NCBI GenBank assembly: GCA_038210655.1
Contig: JBBQWM010000003.1
Coordinates: 1-64,000 of the forward strand
Direction of reading: 5' to 3'
From: 54-19 sp038210655
Lineage (GTDB): Bacteria > Chloroflexota > Chloroflexia > Chloroheliales > Chloroheliaceae
Length of the DNA stretch: 64,000 bases
The number at the start of each line of letters is the position of its first letter. Within the stretch, counting starts at the first letter, position 1. The notes under the pieces were generated by a model. The model had not been told where the DNA came from. It was given only the letters and a program-made list of their open reading frames with translations, and made no database searches. Positions 8,953-17,888 of the stretch are shown one piece after another. Position numbers and translations under genes: made by a program.

Positions 8953-11040
8953 ATGTCAACCGAACAGCCGCTCATAATCCCGCCTAACTTGTGGGATAAC
9001 TCTCAGGCCGAGCAACTTACCGATCTGGATGGTCTGGTCTACCGCAGCAATTTGCTGGGCCGCGACCGAACTATTGCCAACATTTATGGCTGCAACACTT
9101 CCGTCAAACGTACCGAGCTAAATCACCTGGGGCAGCCGACCGAAGTGTTGTGGGTCAAAGCTAGTGGCAGCGATTTAGCGACCGTGACCGAAAAAGGTTT
9201 TGCCGGTTTGAAGCTGGCCGAAATTGCGCCTTTGCTCGAACGCGAGTCGATGACCGACGAGGATATGATCGATTATCTTTCCAAATGCACTTTTGCCATC
9301 GGGCGACCCCGCCAGTCGATTGAGACTTTGCTACATTCCTTTTTCCCGGCTACCCACGTCGATCATACCCATCCGGACGCGATCATCAGCTTATCCTGTG
9401 CGCCGGATGGTCGAAAGTTGTGCGAAAGCATTTGGGGCAACCGAATGGTTTGGGTAGACTACATCCGGCCTGGTTTCACTTTGAGCAAATGGATTGGAGA
9501 AGGTGTACGAGCCAATCCCAGGGCCGAACTGGTGGTTATGTCCAAACACGGTTTGCTCACCTGGGCCGACACCAGCCAGCAAGCCTACGCTAAAACGATC
9601 AATGTACTCCAACAAGCCGAAAGCTTTATTGAAAGTCACCGGGCCGGACGCAAGGTTTTTGCTGGCACGGCTGTACCGGGCCTGGTAGCTGATGAACGCC
9701 GTCAGATTTTGGTCGAGATTATGCCACCGTTGCGCGGCTTAGTGAGTGCGCTCAGCCCGGCTATTCTCCAGTACGACGACAGTCCAGTCGTGCTGGATTT
9801 TGTCGGCACTAGCGGAGCGGCAGAGCTTTCGCAACTGGGGGCGGCCTGTCCAGACCATCTGGTGCATACCAAACGCCAGCCACTGTTTGTGGATTGGCAA
9901 CCGTCCGAGGGTGTTACGGGGCTGGTCGGAAAACTCAAAAATGGGGTGGAGGCTTACGTCGCCCGTTACAAAGAATATTTCGAGGCCAATAGTCAGCCCG
10001 GCGATCAGATGTTTGACCCTCACCCCCGTGTGATTTTGATCCCTGGGTTGGGGATGATTACCGCCGGAAGTGAAGCTCATCTAGCCGATGTCAGCCGCCA
10101 GCTATATCATCGGGCGATCCGGGTAATCGATGGCAGTCAGGCTCTGGGTGGCTTTGAAAGTCTGAGCGCTCCCGAAGTATTCGCGGTCGAGTACTGGCCG
10201 CTGGAAATCTACAAGCTTAGCCTTAAACCGGCTCCTCGTGAACTGGCCGGTAAAGTTGCGGTAGTAACCGGTGGGGCCAGTGGGATCGGTCGAGCCACCG
10301 CCCAACGTCTAGCCGAGGACGGCGCTCACGTGGTGATTTTCGACATCAATCTGGAAGGCGCTCAGAAAGTCGCCGACGCGCTTTCGGCCAAACACGGCTA
10401 CCAACGCGGTCTGGCAGTCCATTGCGATGTCACCAGCGAAGAAGCGGTCAGTCGGGCGGTCGAAGAAGTGGTGCTGGCTTACGGCGGAGTGGATATTATG
10501 GTATCCAACGCGGGGATTGCCTCTAGCGCCCCAATTGAGGAAACGACCGTCGCAGCCTGGGATCGTAACTTTAATATCCTGGCTAAGGGTTACTTTTTGG
10601 TCAGTCGGGCCGCCTTCAAGGTCTGGAAAGCGCAAGGGCGGGGGGGCAGTTTGATATATGTAGCCAGCAAAAATAGTGTCGCGGCTGGCAAGAACGCCTC
10701 GGCCTATAGCGCTGCCAAAGCCGCCGAATTGCATCTGGCGCGTTGTCTGGCTGAAGAAGGCGGAGCGCATGGGATCAGGGTTAATTCGGTGATGCCGGAT
10801 GGGGTGCTGGAAGGTAGTTCGATTTGGGATGACGGTTGGCGAAATGCGCGGGCGGCCAGTTATGGCATCCGACCGGACGAACTGGGCGAATTCTATCGTA
10901 AACGCACCACCCTGGGAGTCAACGTTTACCCTGAGAATATCGCCGAAGCAATCAGTTTTCTGGCTGGCCCTCGCGCCAGTCGCACCACCGGCGGTGTTAT
11001 AACGGTTGATGGGGGCGTAAGTTCGGCTTATCTTCGGTAG
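8953..11040 (+). CDS. Bifunctional rhamnulose-1-phosphate aldolase / lactaldehyde dehydrogenase (RhaEW)
   Basis: A 695-residue two-domain enzyme. The first part, up to about residue 420, is a class II aldolase/adducin domain with a metal-binding THVDHTHPDA segment at about 134-143. The second part is a short-chain dehydrogenase with TGGASGIG at about 438-445, NAG at about 518 and the catalytic SAYSAAK at about 582-588. The aldolase splits L-rhamnulose 1-phosphate into DHAP and L-lactaldehyde; the dehydrogenase oxidises the aldehyde to lactate. RhaEW enzymes unrelated to E. coli RhaD are established in Chloroflexus and Bacillus rhamnose regulons. The fusion keeps the reactive aldehyde at the enzyme that removes it. 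The ribosome site is GGGGTGA, just before the ATG. Confidence 0.92.
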   Translation: MSTEQPLIIPPNLWDNSQAEQLTDLDGLVYRSNLLGRDRTIANIYGCNTSVKRTELNHLGQPTEVLWVKASGSDLATVTEKGFAGLKLAEIAPLLERESMTDEDMIDYLSKCTFAIGRPRQSIETLLHSFFPATHVDHTHPDAIISLSCAPDGRKLCESIWGNRMVWVDYIRPGFTLSKWIGEGVRANPRAELVVMSKHGLLTWADTSQQAYAKTINVLQQAESFIESHRAGRKVFAGTAVPGLVADERRQILVEIMPPLRGLVSALSPAILQYDDSPVVLDFVGTSGAAELSQLGAACPDHLVHTKRQPLFVDWQPSEGVTGLVGKLKNGVEAYVARYKEYFEANSQPGDQMFDPHPRVILIPGLGMITAGSEAHLADVSRQLYHRAIRVIDGSQALGGFESLSAPEVFAVEYWPLEIYKLSLKPAPRELAGKVAVVTGGASGIGRATAQRLAEDGAHVVIFDINLEGAQKVADALSAKHGYQRGLAVHCDVTSEEAVSRAVEEVVLAYGGVDIMVSNAGIASSAPIEETTVAAWDRNFNILAKGYFLVSRAAFKVWKAQGRGGSLIYVASKNSVAAGKNASAYSAAKAAELHLARCLAEEGGAHGIRVNSVMPDGVLEGSSIWDDGWRNARAASYGIRPDELGEFYRKRTTLGVNVYPENIAEAISFLAGPRASRTTGGVITVDGGVSSAYLR

Positions 11041-11056
11041 CAAAAGCGAGCTAAAC

Positions 11057-12556
11057 ATGAATATGAGTGAAGTGGCAAATTTTCTAGCGGTAGACCTGGG
11101 AGCCAGCAACGGACGAGTGGTTTGGGGGCGGTGGGATGGTCGGAAGTTTGAACTTCAGGAACTCTACCGCTTCCCCAATAACCCGCTGCGGCAGGCTGGG
11201 TATCTTAAGTGGGATGTAGAGCGGTTATGGCAGGAAATCAAACATGGGTTAACCCAATACAAAAGCGTCTGCTCCGAACCGCTCACCAGCATCGGGGTCG
11301 ATACATGGGCGGTTGATTTCGTCCTGTTGGACGCAGATGGTCGGTTGTTAGACTTGCCCTATCATTACCGCGACCAGCGCACCGATGGTATGCTGGAAGA
11401 GGTTTTGCAAAGATTGCCCAAAGCTCGGATTTTTGCCGAAACTGGCTTGCAGTTTTTGCCCTTCAATACCCTTTACCAGCTTTATAGTCAGGCCCGCCAC
11501 GCTCCCGCCGATTTGGAACGAGCGGCTACGCTGCTAATGATACCCGACTTCTTTAACTACCGGCTTTGTGGTCGCAAGGTCGTCGAATATACCAATGCTA
11601 CCACCACCCAGTTTTTTTCGGTCAAGCAACCGGGCTGGGCCACTGGCCTATTGGCTGACCTGAATATTCCCACCCATTTCCTGCCGCCAGTGGTTCTACC
11701 GGGGACGCTCCTGGGCGAATTACTCCCGGAAATAGCCCGTGAAGTGGGATTGGAACAAACCTCGCCGGTTGTAATAATTGCACCCGGCACCCACGATACG
11801 GCTAGTGCAGTCGCCGGTATAGCGTTGCTTGACCCAAAGACCGCCTTTTTAAGTAGTGGAACCTGGAGCTTGATGGGGGTGGAGCTTGACCAACCGATCC
11901 TCAGTCCGGCAGCCCTGGCTATGAATTTTACCAATGAAGGTGGGGTGGAAGGGACCTTCCGGCTACTGAAAAATGTCATGGGGTTGTGGCTAATCCAGGA
12001 ATGTCAGCGAAACTGGCAGGAGGCCGGACTGGTCTATAGCTGGCCGGAATTGGTCGAAATGTCCCGCCAGAGTCCAGCCTTTGTTAGTCTGATAGACCCG
12101 GACGCGCTCGATTTTCTTAGCCCGCCCAATATGGTTGAAGCTATCCAGCACTACTGCCAACGAACCGGTCAAAGTGTGCCGGAGAGTCCAGGTCAGCTTA
12201 TTCGATGTTGCCTGGAAAGCCTGGCCCTAAAATACTGCCTGGTGTTGGAACAGCTAGAACAACTGCTAGGCTACCGTCTGAATATTATCCGCACGGTTGG
12301 GGGCGGCAGCCAGAACGAGCTTTTGTGCCGTTTTACCGCCGAGGCTTGCCAGAGGGAGGTTATAAGCGGCCCGGTTGAAGCTACCGCGCTGGGTAATATT
12401 ATGCTACAAGCTATCGCTACCGGTCACTTAAGTAGCCTGGCGGAAGGTCGCCGCTTTCTGGAAAATAATGTGACCTTAAAGCATTATCCTGCTCCACCCA
12501 CAAATAGCTGGGAAAAGGTTTTTACCCGCTTTAAGCAGCTTATCGAGGGGCGTTAG
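11057..12556 (+). CDS. Rhamnulokinase
   Basis: A 499-residue FGGY-family sugar kinase. The N-terminal nucleotide motif is FLAVDLGASNGRVVWG (about residues 8-23), with SIGVDTWAVDFVLLD at about 77. The middle motif APGTHDTASAVAGI is at about 243, and the C-terminal adenosine motif RTVGGGSQNELLCRFTA is at about 413. Together these match rhamnulokinase rather than xylulokinase. It phosphorylates L-rhamnulose at O-1, giving the substrate of RhaEW. It is the last gene of the operon, starting 16 bases after the rhaEW stop. An alternative ATG two codons downstream is possible. Confidence 0.9.
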   Translation: MNMSEVANFLAVDLGASNGRVVWGRWDGRKFELQELYRFPNNPLRQAGYLKWDVERLWQEIKHGLTQYKSVCSEPLTSIGVDTWAVDFVLLDADGRLLDLPYHYRDQRTDGMLEEVLQRLPKARIFAETGLQFLPFNTLYQLYSQARHAPADLERAATLLMIPDFFNYRLCGRKVVEYTNATTTQFFSVKQPGWATGLLADLNIPTHFLPPVVLPGTLLGELLPEIAREVGLEQTSPVVIIAPGTHDTASAVAGIALLDPKTAFLSSGTWSLMGVELDQPILSPAALAMNFTNEGGVEGTFRLLKNVMGLWLIQECQRNWQEAGLVYSWPELVEMSRQSPAFVSLIDPDALDFLSPPNMVEAIQHYCQRTGQSVPESPGQLIRCCLESLALKYCLVLEQLEQLLGYRLNIIRTVGGGSQNELLCRFTAEACQREVISGPVEATALGNIMLQAIATGHLSSLAEGRRFLENNVTLKHYPAPPTNSWEKVFTRFKQLIEGR

Positions 12557-12663
12557 CCAATTTTCTGTTATGATCTCACCAGACCACTAGCTCTAAAATT
12601 AGCCCCTCTTTTTTGAGTAGTCCCGTTGAGATGGTGTACATAAGACTTCCAAAAAATTGCCTC

Positions 12664-12704
12664 TTGACTTTTCCAATTGTGTTTGTATACTGTATACAGT
12701 ATAC
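12664..12704 (+). promoter_or_regulatory. Promoter overlapping a perfect 20-bp palindromic operator
   Basis: A -35 TTGACT (12664-12669) and -10 TATACT (12686-12691) are spaced by 16 bp. The -10 lies inside GTATACTGTATACAGTATAC (12685-12704), a perfect palindrome made of repeated GTATAC units. GTATAC half sites are typical of GntR/FCD regulators, and a GntR/FCD gene lies in the operon downstream at 16880. A bound dimer would block the promoter, so repression is the natural reading. The rest of 12557-12892 is leader without genes. Confidence 0.75.
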
Positions 12705-12892
12705 CAAAAACTATAGCTTTCATCTCAATCCGTATGTTCATAAGAGTTATCGAAGGGTTCGTCAGTCTTACTAACTGCTTTCTGACCTGACTTTTGGTGA
12801 CGCTTTCAAATCTTAACTGGTTTGCTTATTTCTGATTCTTTCAAGTAAACAGGCGTTGTTTACTCGTGCAGTGTTGCAAAAGGAGGATCTAG

Positions 12893-14629
12893 ATGTTGAG
12901 AGGGTTTAAGTTATTCAAGCGCTCCCCGTCGCGGTTTACGGCGCTGATTTTAATAACAGTCATCGCTCAGCTACTGTTAGCCGCCTGTGGCGATAGCACC
13001 GCTACTACCGTTTCCACTACAGCGGCGGCGACTACGGCGGCAGCAACTACAGCAGCGGCGGCGACTACGGCAGCCACCACTGCCGCAACCACTGCCGCCG
13101 CCGCCAATACTACGGCAGCCGCAGCAGCAACTACAGCAGCCGCAGCTACTACAGCCGCAGCCACCACAACCGTAGCAGCAACTACGGCAGTGGCAGCGAC
13201 TACGGCGGCAACCACTACCGCAGCGGCGACCAATCAGTTCCAGGGGGTTGAAGTTAATATTTTGACCTTCACCGGCCCGCAGATTGCCGAGCCTTTACAG
13301 CGTCGTGGCCCTGACTTTACCAAACTGACCGGGGCAAAGATCAACATTATCACGGTGCCTTTTAGTGATCTTTACCAAAAGATTCTGATCGATGCCTCTA
13401 CCAAAACCAACAGTTACACCGGGTACGTCCTTGCGCCCCAGTGGATGCCAGACTTTGTTACCCCTGGCTACCTGGAAGATTTGACCGACCGGCTCAAGAA
13501 TGACAAAGCCCTACAGTGGGAGGATGTGCAAGCCTTTTTCCGCGACTTTAGTTCCACCTACAAAGGCCGTAACTATACTATCCCGCTAGACGGTGATTTC
13601 CTGGTAGCTTACTACCGCACCGATTTGCTGGATAAGGCCGGTCTCAAACCGCCCGAAACCTGGGAAGATTATCTAAACATCGCCAAAACTTTCCAGGGCA
13701 AAGATTTAGGCTTTGGGCCGGGCTATGGCTCCTGCATCTCCAAAAAGCGTAGCGCCCAGGCTTACTGGTTTATTTATGCCGTAGCCGGTTCCTTCCTGCA
13801 ATCTCAGGGTACCGCTCAAGGTAGTTTCTTTGAACAGGATACCATGAAGCCCCTGACCAACAATGAAGCGTTTGCCGCCGCCCTGGATGTTTACAAGCAA
13901 ACCACCCAATACGGCCCGCCGGACGAATTAAACCTGGACGTGGGTGATACACGCGGCCTGTTTACTTCGGGCAAATGCGCCCTTTCGATTGACTGGGGTG
14001 ACATTGGAACCCTGGCTCTTGATAAAACTACCTCAAAAGTACAGGATAAGGTTGGTACGATTGTTCTGCCCGGCTCGTCCAAAGTACTGGATCGCGCTAC
14101 TGGCAAATTGGTTCCATGTGACGCTAAGACCTGCCCTTACGCCACTGCTGGGGTCAATCACGCTCCGTTTGCAGCTTTTGGTGGTTGGTCGGGCGCGATT
14201 AACGCGGCGGCCCCTGCCAAAGCTAAGGATGCTGCCTATGCTTTCTTATCCTATATGAACCAGCCTGCCCAATCTAACGAAGATGTAACGCTAGGCAAGA
14301 CCGGCTTTAATCCCTATCGCACTTCCCAGTTTACCAATCTCGACCCCTGGAAGAAAATCGGGATGAGCGACGTGATGGCTAAAAACTACCTGGGGGCCTT
14401 ACAAAATAGCCTCAGTAGCCCTAACATGGTGCTGGACTTGCGGATTCCCCAAAACCAGCGTTACCAACAGGTCGTTCTCGATACCGCTATCGCGCAATTC
14501 TTGGCGGGCGAAATCAACCGTGACCAGACCATGAAGCAAATCTACGATGGTTGGGAGGAAATCACCAACGAGGTTGGTCGCGATAAACAAATTGCGGCTT
14601 ACAAGGCCACCCTGGGGGTTACAAAGTAA
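12893..14629 (+). CDS. CUT1-type extracellular sugar-binding lipoprotein
   Basis: A 578-residue lipoprotein. The signal peptide ends LLLAACG with the lipid Cys at about residue 31. It is followed by an unusually long Ala/Thr linker of about 85 residues (to about 115). From about residue 120 it is an MalE-like solute-binding protein (NQFQGVEVNILTFTGPQIAEPLQRRG; later GKCALSIDWGDIGTLAL and AAFGGWSGAINAAAPAK). Position in the operon suggests a sugar or sugar acid feeding the fuconate-dehydratase-like enzyme, but the ligand cannot be read from the sequence. AGGAGG precedes the ATG at 7 nt. It is the first gene after the palindromic operator. Confidence 0.85.
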   Translation: MLRGFKLFKRSPSRFTALILITVIAQLLLAACGDSTATTVSTTAAATTAAATTAAAATTAATTAATTAAAANTTAAAAATTAAAATTAAATTTVAATTAVAATTAATTTAAATNQFQGVEVNILTFTGPQIAEPLQRRGPDFTKLTGAKINIITVPFSDLYQKILIDASTKTNSYTGYVLAPQWMPDFVTPGYLEDLTDRLKNDKALQWEDVQAFFRDFSSTYKGRNYTIPLDGDFLVAYYRTDLLDKAGLKPPETWEDYLNIAKTFQGKDLGFGPGYGSCISKKRSAQAYWFIYAVAGSFLQSQGTAQGSFFEQDTMKPLTNNEAFAAALDVYKQTTQYGPPDELNLDVGDTRGLFTSGKCALSIDWGDIGTLALDKTTSKVQDKVGTIVLPGSSKVLDRATGKLVPCDAKTCPYATAGVNHAPFAAFGGWSGAINAAAPAKAKDAAYAFLSYMNQPAQSNEDVTLGKTGFNPYRTSQFTNLDPWKKIGMSDVMAKNYLGALQNSLSSPNMVLDLRIPQNQRYQQVVLDTAIAQFLAGEINRDQTMKQIYDGWEEITNEVGRDKQIAAYKATLGVTK

Positions 14630-14634
14630 AAAGC

Positions 14635-15828
14635 ATGGCAACTCGTGACCCCCTTCAAGTTGAACCAAGTATTCAAGGCTCCCCTCTCGCCGAGGAGGGC
14701 CTTGGGCCTACCCCTACCACTAGCCGGTTTAAGCTGGCTGGTGATAGGGCTGAAAAGGTAGCTAATGCCGTCTTTTTGGGACCGGCGATTGTAGTGGTAT
14801 TGTTCTTTTCGATTTTCCCGCTGATTGTCTCGCTCTACATCTCGCTTTCTCGGATGCGTTTTGTTCAGGGTGGGGTCGAACTAAACTTTATCGGCTTTGA
14901 TAACTACAATAAACTTTTATTTGGTTCGCAAAAAACTCATCTACTGGGGCTTAGTACTGATGTACCCCCACTTGGCTGGCTGTTGTTAACGTTGGCGGCG
15001 GGCTTGTTAGGCTGGGGGTTGTTGCGGTATTTACGCAGCAATCGCGCTTCGGTGGGCGGGCTAATCGGGCGCGGCCTGACCACTTTTATACTTCTGGCCC
15101 TGGTCTGGATGCTGGTACAGACCACCCTTCAGGCTCCTGGCCGTCCCGGTACGCTATCGATAACCCTGATTTATGTGGTTGCTGGAATAACCTTGCAGTA
15201 TTTTCTGGGGTTAGGACTGGGTTTGCTGACCGTGCAGCAACTGCCGGGTCGCCGTTTCTTCCGGGTAGTCTTCCTCATCCCGATGATGATAACGCCGGTG
15301 GGGGTCGCTTACATGTTCCGCATGTTGACCGATTTTGGCAAAGGCCCCTTTAGCCCAATCTGGAAAGGTCTGGGTCTGGGCAACGTTTCGTGGGTTAGCG
15401 ACCCCTGGTTGGCCCGTCTTGCCATTATTATCGGCGATGTCTGGCAGTGGACTCCGTTTATGTTTATTGTATTACTGGCCGGGCTAGAAGGACTGCCAGT
15501 CGAGCCGATAGAAGCGGCGGTAGTAGACGGTGCTAACCGCCTGCAATTGCTGCGCTATATTACATGGCCGGCCCTTCTACCGGTAAGCACTACCCTGATA
15601 CTGATTCGGATGATTGAAGGCTTCAAAATCGTAGACCTACCCAACGTGCTTACCAATGGAGGCCCCGGCACAGCCACCGAATCACTTACGCTCCACTCTT
15701 TCATAGCCTGGCGCACCCTCGATCTGGGAGGGTCGGCGGCAATCGCTTATTTGTTATTATTAGTGGTAACTTTCTTAGGAACAGCCTATGTCACATTGGT
15801 TCGACAACGGGCAGTGGAGGCACTTTAA
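14635..15828 (+). CDS. CUT1 ABC transporter permease (MalF-like) with a membrane insert
   Basis: A 397-residue inner-membrane protein with the MetI-type core. The EAA coupling loop reads EPIEAAVVDGANRLQLLRYITWPALLP at about 284-310. CUT1 permeases are usually near 290-310 residues; the extra length is an N-terminal cytoplasmic stretch and an insert of about 75 residues (about 105-175). The insert has two further hydrophobic helices (WLLLTLAAGLLGWGLL, TTFILLALVWMLV) joined by an Arg-rich loop. It starts 5 bases after the binding-protein stop. No ATPase gene lies in the operon, so a shared MsiK-like ATPase elsewhere is likely. Confidence 0.85.
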   Translation: MATRDPLQVEPSIQGSPLAEEGLGPTPTTSRFKLAGDRAEKVANAVFLGPAIVVVLFFSIFPLIVSLYISLSRMRFVQGGVELNFIGFDNYNKLLFGSQKTHLLGLSTDVPPLGWLLLTLAAGLLGWGLLRYLRSNRASVGGLIGRGLTTFILLALVWMLVQTTLQAPGRPGTLSITLIYVVAGITLQYFLGLGLGLLTVQQLPGRRFFRVVFLIPMMITPVGVAYMFRMLTDFGKGPFSPIWKGLGLGNVSWVSDPWLARLAIIIGDVWQWTPFMFIVLLAGLEGLPVEPIEAAVVDGANRLQLLRYITWPALLPVSTTLILIRMIEGFKIVDLPNVLTNGGPGTATESLTLHSFIAWRTLDLGGSAAIAYLLLLVVTFLGTAYVTLVRQRAVEAL

Positions 15829-16866
15829 ATGGGCAGGCGATTTTTCTCTTCCAAAAGCTATACACCCTTTAAACCTCGTCCCCTGGCGGCATTCCTTTCG
15901 TATTTAGTGCTGGGATTTTGGACGCTGGTGGTTTTATTTCCAATCTACTGGTTGGTAGTTACCTCGTTCAAGTTGCCGATCCAGGTCGATAGTGGGCCGG
16001 TTTATCTCCCCTTTATTGATTTCCAGCCTACTTTGGATGCCTGGCAATATATTTTGGTGGGGGATTTGCAAAATGATACTTTTCGCAACTACGGCAACAC
16101 CATAGTAGTGGCGCTCACCAGTTCCATAATTGTATTATTCATGGGAACCGCTGCCGCTTATGCGCTGGTAAGGTTTAATTACAGACCTCGCTACGCTATT
16201 ATTGCGTTGTTTATCGCTTGTGTGGGGCTGGCAACTGGGAGCGCTCTTAGCGGGGTTCCCTGGCAATTGGCCCTCGTAGCGGCTCTGGCAATCTTTGTGT
16301 TATTGTGGCAAACGATAGGGCGGCGGTTCAAGAAGGCGCTTGGTAACAACGACATCGCTTTCTGGTTAATTTCACAACGCATGTTGCCACCCATCGCCAC
16401 AATTATTCCAATTTACGTCTTGTTTCAACAGTTCGGCTTGCTCGATACCCAGTTCGCCTTGATTATTGCCTACATCGCCGCGAATTTGCCGATTGTAATC
16501 TGGCTGATGCGCGATTACTTCCAGAATGTGCCGCTAGAACTGGAAGAATGCGCCGCGATTGATGGTGCATCACGTTACCGCATTTTCCGTTCGATTGTGC
16601 TACCCTTATCGGTGCCTGGGCTGGTAGCTACTTTTCTGTTTGTGCTGGTTTTTGCCTGGAACGAATATTTGCTGGCTCTTTTTCTTTCTTCGGCTAAATC
16701 CCAAACCCTGCCCCTGACCGTCGCCGCCCAGAACGCTACCAGAGGGCCACAGTGGTGGTATATGTCAGTCTTGATTTTGATTATGATTTTCCCGGTTATA
16801 TTAATGGCAATTGCTCTCGAACGTTTTATTGCGCGGGGCTTGCTGGTAGGAGCCGTCAAAGGATAA
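15829..16866 (+). CDS. CUT1 ABC transporter permease (MalG-like) with a membrane insert
   Basis: A 345-residue inner-membrane permease that starts directly after the previous stop. The EAA loop is LELEECAAIDGASRYRIFRSIVLPLSVPG at about 230-258, and YWLVVTSFKLP at about 41 is typical of MalG proteins. An insert of about 65 residues (about 118-182) adds two hydrophobic helices (YAIIALFIACVGLATG and WQLALVAALAIFVLLW) and a basic loop between the first core helices and the conserved SQRMLPPIATIIPIY segment. Its partner also carries an insert, so the two may pack against each other. Usual length is near 275. Confidence 0.85.
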   Translation: MGRRFFSSKSYTPFKPRPLAAFLSYLVLGFWTLVVLFPIYWLVVTSFKLPIQVDSGPVYLPFIDFQPTLDAWQYILVGDLQNDTFRNYGNTIVVALTSSIIVLFMGTAAAYALVRFNYRPRYAIIALFIACVGLATGSALSGVPWQLALVAALAIFVLLWQTIGRRFKKALGNNDIAFWLISQRMLPPIATIIPIYVLFQQFGLLDTQFALIIAYIAANLPIVIWLMRDYFQNVPLELEECAAIDGASRYRIFRSIVLPLSVPGLVATFLFVLVFAWNEYLLALFLSSAKSQTLPLTVAAQNATRGPQWWYMSVLILIMIFPVILMAIALERFIARGLLVGAVKG

Positions 16867-16879
16867 AATTAGGAGTAAA

Positions 16880-17650
16880 ATGATGAGTTCGCAGCCCGGT
16901 CGCTCTAATATCGAAAAAAACGAGGACGGTCAACCGACTGCGCCCAACGAAGTAAAAATTGAATATAACTCATTGGCAGCCCAGGTTTATGAACTGTTGT
17001 GGAAGCGGATCGTAACTCAACAAATCCAGCCCGGCGAAAAACTTTCCGACGTTCAATTGAGCAAAGATTTAGGGATCAGCCGTACCCCCGTGCGTGAAGC
17101 GCTTTACCGGCTAGTACAGGAAGGTATAGTTCAAAACCATAACTTACGGGGCTTTTATCTTGCCACCTTTTCAAGTCAGGATGTTAAAGAGATTTATGAT
17201 CTGAGAACCGCGATGGAAGTGTTGGCGGTACGTCTGGCGCTGCCGAATTTAGTGCAGGCTGATTTGGAACACTCGCAACTGGCGCTTGATGAGGTTCAAC
17301 AATTGATAAACCAGGGGGATGCGAAGGCGCGTGAGAAGTTTCTTAAGATTGACCGTGACTTTCATCGTTTGCTTGTTCGCTCATCGCAAAATCATCGTCT
17401 GGAAACCAACCTGGATTCATTGCAGGCTCAGATTGGGGTCTTCCAACTTTACGGTATCCATCTCAGCGACCTGGTTCATTTATCGCTAGAACATCATCAG
17501 GCGATTGTCTCTGCCATGCTCCAACGCGATCAGGCCCTGGCCGAACGAGCGATGGAGCGCCATATCCAGGAAGTAAAAGCTCATGTGCTGGCTGATTTTG
17601 TGAGTGTAACTTCTATACAGGTTGAGGTGCCGAAAACGCCTGCCGTCTAA
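16880..17650 (+). CDS. GntR-family regulator with FCD ligand domain
   Basis: A 256-residue transcription factor. The N-terminal winged helix (about residues 33-98) has the GntR pattern QVYELLWKRIVTQQIQPGEKLSDVQLSKDLGISRTPVREAL. The C-terminal FCD domain (about 105-245) has the metal and ligand residues D-x3-H in DRDFHRLL, His in LEHHQAIV and His in MERHIQEV. FCD regulators usually bind organic or sugar acids. It is encoded within the operon it probably controls; the perfect GTATAC palindrome over the promoter at 12685-12704 is the likely site, giving autoregulated induction by a pathway acid. Confidence 0.88.
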   Translation: MMSSQPGRSNIEKNEDGQPTAPNEVKIEYNSLAAQVYELLWKRIVTQQIQPGEKLSDVQLSKDLGISRTPVREALYRLVQEGIVQNHNLRGFYLATFSSQDVKEIYDLRTAMEVLAVRLALPNLVQADLEHSQLALDEVQQLINQGDAKAREKFLKIDRDFHRLLVRSSQNHRLETNLDSLQAQIGVFQLYGIHLSDLVHLSLEHHQAIVSAMLQRDQALAERAMERHIQEVKAHVLADFVSVTSIQVEVPKTPAV

Positions 17651-17669
17651 TACAAAATAGGAATAAACC

Positions 17670-17888
17670 ATGAATGAGTGGGAATATTTGACTATTAGGG
17701 GAAACGAAAACCTCCTACAACTGGGCAATCAGGGCTGGGAACTGGTGGCAGTGGCGGAGAAAGCTGAGGGTGAGCCACTCCTTTATTTCAAGCGGCCCCT
17801 GGAAAGCTTTCGTGACCGGTGGACAAGAGAACAAAAACAACGCTATTATGCCAAACTGGGTCTAAAGACTGAGAAGGTTGAAAGATGA
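17670..17888 (+). CDS. Small DUF4177-like protein
   Basis: A 72-residue protein with MNEWEYLTIR ... LLQLGNQGWELVAVAEK. The WEY ... LGxxGWELVAV pattern is that of DUF4177, a small beta-rich family of unknown function. It is followed by a short basic tail (RDRWTREQKQRYYAK). Its stop overlaps the ATG of the next gene (ATGA), so the two are translationally coupled. The function is unknown; its place in the sugar operon suggests an accessory role. Confidence 0.7.
   Translation: MNEWEYLTIRGNENLLQLGNQGWELVAVAEKAEGEPLLYFKRPLESFRDRWTREQKQRYYAKLGLKTEKVER

Noticed and set aside
12967..13233. Ala/Val-rich reading frames opposite the binding-protein linker, also at 38039-38434 and 6118-6372
   Set aside because: They are mirror images of GCN/ACN repeats of the Ala/Thr linker and have no ribosome sites or homology.
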